Assembly (NCBI GenBank): GCA_964632945.1
Contig: CAZWCX010000212.1
Location: 1 to 8,746 of the forward strand
DNA: 8,746 nt
Source of the DNA: CAZWCX01 sp964632945
GTDB taxonomy: Bacteria > Planctomycetota > MHYJ01 > WSZJ01 > CAZWCX01
Direction: 5' to 3'
The stretch's first letter is position 1, and every line of letters begins with the position of its first letter. Shown piece by piece: positions 5,783-8,746 of this stretch. A program made the translations under genes and the position numbers. Under the pieces are notes generated by a model, which saw only the letters and a list, made by a program, of their open reading frames with translations, was not told the origin of the DNA and did not search any database.

Positions 5783-6886
5783 TCAGAAGCTCTTGAAGTC
5801 GAAGTCGCCGGCCTTGGCACCTTTTTGGATGCCGCGAATCTCGAGCTTGAGCTCGTCCGGGTTGTTCGCGTTGGCCAGGGCGTCGTCGACCGAAATCAAA
5901 TCTTGCTGCAACAGCCCCTTGAGAGCCTGGTTGAACGTCTGGCAGCCGAAGTAGCCGCCTTCCTTGATCGCCTTGTACAGGTCCCGCGTTTTCCCTTCGT
6001 GAAGGATCTCCCGGACGCTCGGGGTGGCGATCATCAGTTCGACCGCGGGGATACGCCCGTCACCGGTCTTCTTCGGCACCAGGCGCTGCGAAATCACGCC
6101 TTCCAGCACGAGGGCGAGCTGCTCGCGAATGAACTCCTGCTGGTGCGGCGGATAGAAGTTCAGGATGCGCTCCACCGTCTGCATCGCGGTCAGCGTGTGC
6201 AGCGTGGAGAGCACGAGGTGGCCGGTCTCGGCCGCGTTGATCCCCGCCTCGAGCGACTCCTTGTCGCGGATTTCGCCGAGCAGGATGATGTCGGGGTTCT
6301 GGCGCACCACATGCTTGAGTGCGCCGGTGTAGGTTTTCGTGTCGATGCCGATTTCCCGCTGGTCGATGACGCAGCGTTTGTCCTTGAAGATGAACTCGAT
6401 CGGATCCTCGATCGTCACGATGTGCTTGCGCATCGTGGTGTTGACGTATTCGACCATGGCCGCGAGCGTGCTCGATTTGCCGCTGCCGGTGATGCCCGTC
6501 ACGAGGATCAGGCCGCGCGGCATCGTGGCCAGCTTGCGCAGTTGATTGACCGGGAGGGTGAGATCCTCGAGGGTGGGAATCGTGCCCTTGACGTGGCGGA
6601 AGACCATTCCGATCTGATTCTGCTGCCGGAAGATATTGGTGCGGAAGCGCCCGATGGTCTCGACCGAGAAGGCCGTGTCGACCTCGCCGTCGGCTTCGAA
6701 GATCCGGCGGACGCGCGCGTCGGCGATCTTCTCGTAGAAGGCGTGCGTCTGATCGACGGTGATGGGCGGAGTTTCGACGAGGCGGACTTTTCCGTGCACG
6801 CGCATGCCGGGGGAAACGCCGACCTTGATGAACAAGTCCGAGGCGCCTTCCGCGACCATTTGGGCCAGAAGTTCGTTGATGTCCAA
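5783..6886 (-). CDS. Type IV pilus retraction ATPase, PilU/PilT family
   Basis: This hexameric ATPase family powers pilus retraction at the inner membrane. The 367-residue product has the PilT-type N-terminal domain (MDINELLAQMVAEGASDLF), Walker A GITGSGKS (131-138, Lys137), the Asp box TIEDPIEF (158-165), Walker B ILLGEIRD (201-208, Glu205) and the His box GHLVLSTLHT (222-231). PilU-like traits are the ERILNFYPP segment and a C-terminus reading QTFNQALKGL followed by ISVDDALANANNPDELKL. The final 15 residues, rich in Lys, Asp and Phe, extend past the usual end. The start is TTG at 6884-6886, preceded by GGGAG at 6894-6898 with seven-base spacing. No ATG or GTG upstream in frame would keep the family N-terminus. 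Its neighbours are obg upstream and the GspC-like gene downstream; no pilin or assembly ATPase is in view. PilU is favoured over PilT, but I leave the symbol empty. Confidence 0.9.
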   Translation of the reverse strand: MDINELLAQMVAEGASDLFIKVGVSPGMRVHGKVRLVETPPITVDQTHAFYEKIADARVRRIFEADGEVDTAFSVETIGRFRTNIFRQQNQIGMVFRHVKGTIPTLEDLTLPVNQLRKLATMPRGLILVTGITGSGKSSTLAAMVEYVNTTMRKHIVTIEDPIEFIFKDKRCVIDQREIGIDTKTYTGALKHVVRQNPDIILLGEIRDKESLEAGINAAETGHLVLSTLHTLTAMQTVERILNFYPPHQQEFIREQLALVLEGVISQRLVPKKTGDGRIPAVELMIATPSVREILHEGKTRDLYKAIKEGGYFGCQTFNQALKGLLQQDLISVDDALANANNPDELKLEIRGIQKGAKAGDFDFKSF

Positions 6887-6942
6887 GGTCGTGCTCCCGA
6901 TGGAATGGGGGCCTCGGAGCCGCCGGTGCCCCGAACGCCGTA

Positions 6943-6971
6943 AGCGTAGCCGTTTTGGGCCTGCGGCGCAA
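6943..6971 (-). promoter_or_regulatory. Possible promoter of the pilus ATPase gene
   Basis: On the minus strand TTGCGC (6966-6971) and TACGCT (6943-6948) are separated by 17 bases, and the short AAAA run just before the -10 is the least GC-rich part of this spacer. Each hexamer matches the housekeeping consensus at only three positions or slightly more. The remainder of the 159-bp gap (6887-7045) holds no gene. Confidence 0.3.
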
Positions 6972-7045
6972 GTCCGACGACCGGCGCCGGGCTGCGGGGG
7001 GAGGCGACCGGCCCCGATACCAGGCGGATCAGCCGGGGATTCGGG

Positions 7046-8077
7046 CTAGGGGGCCCCCTGGGGGGCGGGATCGGTCCGGGGGGCGGGATCCTGCGCAGCG
7101 ATGATCCGGAACAGCTCGTGCAGGAGTTCCTTGAGCCCGTCTCCGCGGACCGCGGAGATGCGATGCACGGGGCGGCCGCACGCCTCTTCGAGCCGGCGGG
7201 CGCCTTCCTCCGCTTCGGGCAGCTCCATCTTGTTCGCCACCACGACCTCGTGTTTTCCCGCCAGCGTTTCGCTGTAGGCCGCAAGTTCCTGGCGGATGGT
7301 CCGGTACGCCTCATCGGGCGCAGGGCCGCCGATCGGGGCCGCGTCGACGAGATGAAGGAGGATGCCGGTGCGCTCGATGTGCCGAAGGAACCGGTCGCCG
7401 AGGCCCCGGCCCTCGTGGGCCCCCTCGATGAGGCCGGGCAGGTCGGCCATGACCAGGCTGCGGTAATCGGGTCCGGGGACGATGCCGAGGTACGGGTGGA
7501 GCGTCGTGAACGGGTAGTCCGCGATCTTCGGCCGGGCGGCCGACACCCGCGACAGGAGCGTCGATTTCCCCGCGTTGGGGCGACCGACCAGGCCGACGTC
7601 GGCGAGCAGCTTGAGTTCCAGTTGCAGGGTGCGCGCCTCGCCCGGCTTCCCCTTCTCGGCGAAGCGAGGCGTCTGCCGGGTCGGCGTGGCGAACTTCTTG
7701 TTGCCGCGTCCGCCCTTGCCCCCCGCGGCGACGACGAAACGCTCGTCCGGCGTGCTGAGATCCTTGAGGACGAACCCGCCCGCTGCGTCGCGGACGATGG
7801 TCCCGACCGGCACCCGGATGGTGCAGTCGCGGCCGAACTTGCCGAAGCACTGGCGGCCGGAGCCGTTTTCGCCGTGCTCGGCGCGGTAGTGGAACTGCTG
7901 CGTGACCGTGAAAAGCGTGCTCAATCCGGGCGTGGCGACGAGGACCACGTCGCCGCCCTTGCCGCCGTCGCCGCCATCGGGACCGCCCCGCGGAACGAAC
8001 TTTTCCCGGCGGAAACTGACCGACCCGTCCCCGCCGTTGCCGGCCTGGACCTGGATGGTTCCCTCGTCGATGAACAT
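7046..8077 (-). CDS. obg: GTPase Obg
   Basis: Obg is a ribosome-associated GTPase involved in 50S assembly and the stringent response. The 343-residue product begins MFIDE, as in the family, and has the glycine-rich Obg fold (1-157, with GNGGDGS, GGPDGGDGGKGGDV and GGKGGRGN) followed by the G domain: GRPNAGKST (165-173), switch region YPFTTLHP, DLPG (212-215), a G4 motif reading NKME (282-285) and SAV (308-310). It has no OCT domain and ends in a Pro- and Ala-rich tail, which is normal for shorter Obg proteins. G4 is usually NKxD, so Glu285 is a departure. The start at ATG 8077 is fixed by the conserved N-terminus, although no Shine-Dalgarno is visible. The gene lies 110 bp downstream of rplU, as expected, but without rpmA between them, and probably shares the rplU transcript. 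Confidence 0.96.
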   Translation of the reverse strand: MFIDEGTIQVQAGNGGDGSVSFRREKFVPRGGPDGGDGGKGGDVVLVATPGLSTLFTVTQQFHYRAEHGENGSGRQCFGKFGRDCTIRVPVGTIVRDAAGGFVLKDLSTPDERFVVAAGGKGGRGNKKFATPTRQTPRFAEKGKPGEARTLQLELKLLADVGLVGRPNAGKSTLLSRVSAARPKIADYPFTTLHPYLGIVPGPDYRSLVMADLPGLIEGAHEGRGLGDRFLRHIERTGILLHLVDAAPIGGPAPDEAYRTIRQELAAYSETLAGKHEVVVANKMELPEAEEGARRLEEACGRPVHRISAVRGDGLKELLHELFRIIAAQDPAPRTDPAPQGAP

Positions 8078-8101
8078 GGGTGTGCGCGACTTGAAAGCGA
8101 A

Positions 8102-8146
8102 GAGGCCAAGGGTCGACGGCGGACGCCCGCGCGAACCCTTGGCCTC
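8102..8146 (-). promoter_or_regulatory. Large hairpin between rplU and obg
   Basis: GAGGCCAAGGGT (8102-8113) and its exact complement (8135-8146) form a 12-pair stem. Inside it, with a one-base bulge and an inner GCGG/CCGC stem (8119-8122 with 8127-8130), the fold continues almost to a four-base loop. In the direction of rplU-obg transcription the hairpin ends 24 bases before the obg ATG and is followed by TTCGCTTTC, only partly T-rich. It may be an attenuator, a processing site or a partial terminator that lets obg be made at a lower level than bL21. It occupies the place of rpmA. Confidence 0.6.
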
Positions 8147-8187
8147 ATGGTTGTCGTTCGGGGGGGGACCGGAAGTTCCGGCGTCGG

Positions 8188-8505
8188 CTATGCCCCGGCC
8201 TGCACCTTGGTGATCTTTACCAGGGAGTACTTCTGCCGGTGTCCGGCGTGCTTCTGGTACATCTCGCGGCGGCGGTACTTGACGATGCGGATCTTGTCGC
8301 CCTTTTGTTCGCCCGCGATCTCGCCGACGACCTTGACGTTGGGCACGTTCGGCCGGCCGATGCGGATGTCCTCGCCGTTGGCGTACAACAGCACGTCCGT
8401 GAACTCGATGGGCTTGCCCGATTCCAGCTCCACGCGGTCGATCTGGATGGTTTCGCCTTCCTGGACGCGCAACTGGTTTCCGCGATCGTTGATGATGGCG
8501 TACAT
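8188..8505 (-). CDS. rplU: Large ribosomal subunit protein bL21
   Basis: bL21 binds 23S rRNA in the large subunit. The 105-residue product has normal length. It has the characteristic N-terminus MYAIINDRGNQLRVQEG and the basic C-terminal signature, with KIRIVKYRRR (71-80) followed by GHRQKYSLVKI (88-98). ATG 8505 gives the usual start. GGGAG at 8516-8520 is the probable ribosome binding site, at ten bases, slightly far. The gene is first in its unit: a promoter and an upstream terminator lie within 120 bp. The usual order rplU-rpmA-obg is broken, because bL27 does not follow. Nothing in the protein is unusual. Confidence 0.97.
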   Translation of the reverse strand: MYAIINDRGNQLRVQEGETIQIDRVELESGKPIEFTDVLLYANGEDIRIGRPNVPNVKVVGEIAGEQKGDKIRIVKYRRREMYQKHAGHRQKYSLVKITKVQAGA

Positions 8506-8570
8506 GGGTTTCGGACTCCCGAAGGGGTTGCAGCGCGGGTGGCGCCGTCGTTCTACGAATTGGGGCGTGA

Positions 8571-8599
8571 AACCTAGCAGGAGGGGGAGAGGGCGTCAA
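8571..8599 (-). promoter_or_regulatory. Promoter of rplU
   Basis: On the minus strand TTGACG (8594-8599), five of six matches to the -35 consensus, lies exactly 17 bases before TAGGTT (8571-8576), a weaker -10. Transcription would start near 8564 and give a leader of about 60 bases before the rplU ATG. The position directly after a terminator and before the first gene supports it. I see no clear autoregulatory fold in the leader. Confidence 0.6.
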
Positions 8600-8601
8600 G
8601 G

Positions 8602-8624
8602 AAAAAACCCGCGGCTGGCGCGGG
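8602..8624 (-). terminator. Intrinsic terminator of the unit upstream of rplU
   Basis: On the minus strand a perfect six-pair stem (CCCGCG with CGCGGG, five-base loop) is followed at once by six T. It is the only textbook rho-independent terminator in the window. It ends two bases before the rplU -35 box, so it should end transcription arriving from a gene beyond the right edge. The 122 bases from 8625 to 8746 contain G and C runs and a small dyad, but no gene that I can support. Confidence 0.75.
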
Positions 8625-8713
8625 CGACCGGCGATCCGTCGCCCCTGACCGGCGGGCGCGCCCCTTTCCGGGGGGGCGCGCGGGGCGGTGGCGCCCGGTC
8701 CCCGGGGGGGGGT

Positions 8714-8724
8714 CAAACAGTTTG
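8714..8724. repeat. CAAACAGTTTG dyad in a G-run region
   Basis: An 11-base dyad (CAAAC, central A, GTTTG) is the only A/T-rich island among long G and C runs near the right edge. It could be an operator or part of a stem, but it stands alone and its neighbourhood is homopolymeric, so its meaning is unclear. Confidence 0.3.
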
Positions 8725-8746
8725 CACCGGGGGGGGGCGCCCCCAT

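Noticed and set aside
5783..6886. GspE/PilB-type assembly ATPase
   Set aside because: The length, N-terminus and missing GspE-type N-terminal and cysteine-motif domains fit the PilT/PilU retraction family instead.
7046..8746. Extended Obg frame reaching the right edge
   Set aside because: The frame is open only by chance through rplU. The conserved Obg N-terminus is at 8077.
1..8746. CRISPR arrays, tRNA or rRNA genes, insertion sequences, defence genes
   Set aside because: I scanned for spaced short repeats, tRNA-like cloverleaf ends, transposase motifs and typical defence domains and saw none.
8625..8746. 3' end of an upstream coding gene before the terminator
   Set aside because: The terminator implies an upstream gene, but the 122 bases show only homopolymer-rich sequence with no recognisable protein end.

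Overview
The window is a very GC-rich bacterial chromosome fragment with ten bases of assembly gap (N, 4510-4519). It is mostly housekeeping genes plus one unusual secreted protein. No taxonomic marker settles the host. A deep-branching Gram-negative lineage such as Planctomycetota is my best guess, from three things: the C39-like plus gluzincin secreted protein, a PilU-like ATPase next to a GspC-like PDZ protein, and an MnmE relative without the family's C-terminus. That guess is inference only.

Plus strand, 1-2279: the 3' end of pdxS and a complete pdxT, which together make the ribose-5-phosphate dependent pyridoxal 5'-phosphate synthase. They are followed by a 459-residue predicted exported protein that joins a C39-like cysteine peptidase domain to a zinc metallopeptidase (HExxH) domain. 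A short convergent spacer with two hairpins (2280-2348) separates this half from the other.

Minus strand, read from the right end towards the left: a strong intrinsic terminator for an unseen upstream unit; a promoter with a 17-bp spacer; rplU (bL21); a large intercistronic hairpin where rpmA (bL27) would normally lie; obg; a 159-bp gap; a PilU/PilT-type retraction ATPase starting at TTG; a GspC-like membrane-anchored PDZ protein; a 334-bp non-coding stretch with direct repeats around the assembly gap; coaX (type III pantothenate kinase); and an MnmE-family GTPase that overlaps coaX by four bases and lacks the C-terminal Cys-x-Gly-Lys motif.

Functionally the genes fall into cofactor synthesis (PLP, CoA), ribosome and translation (bL21, Obg, the MnmE-like GTPase), and cell-envelope machinery (type IV pilus retraction, a GspC-like clamp). 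I find no defence system, CRISPR array, RNA gene or mobile element. The items most worth a second look are the two-protease fusion, the C-terminally truncated MnmE relative, the repeat around the gap, the rplU-obg hairpin, and the pairing of the pilus ATPase with an orphan GspC-like protein.
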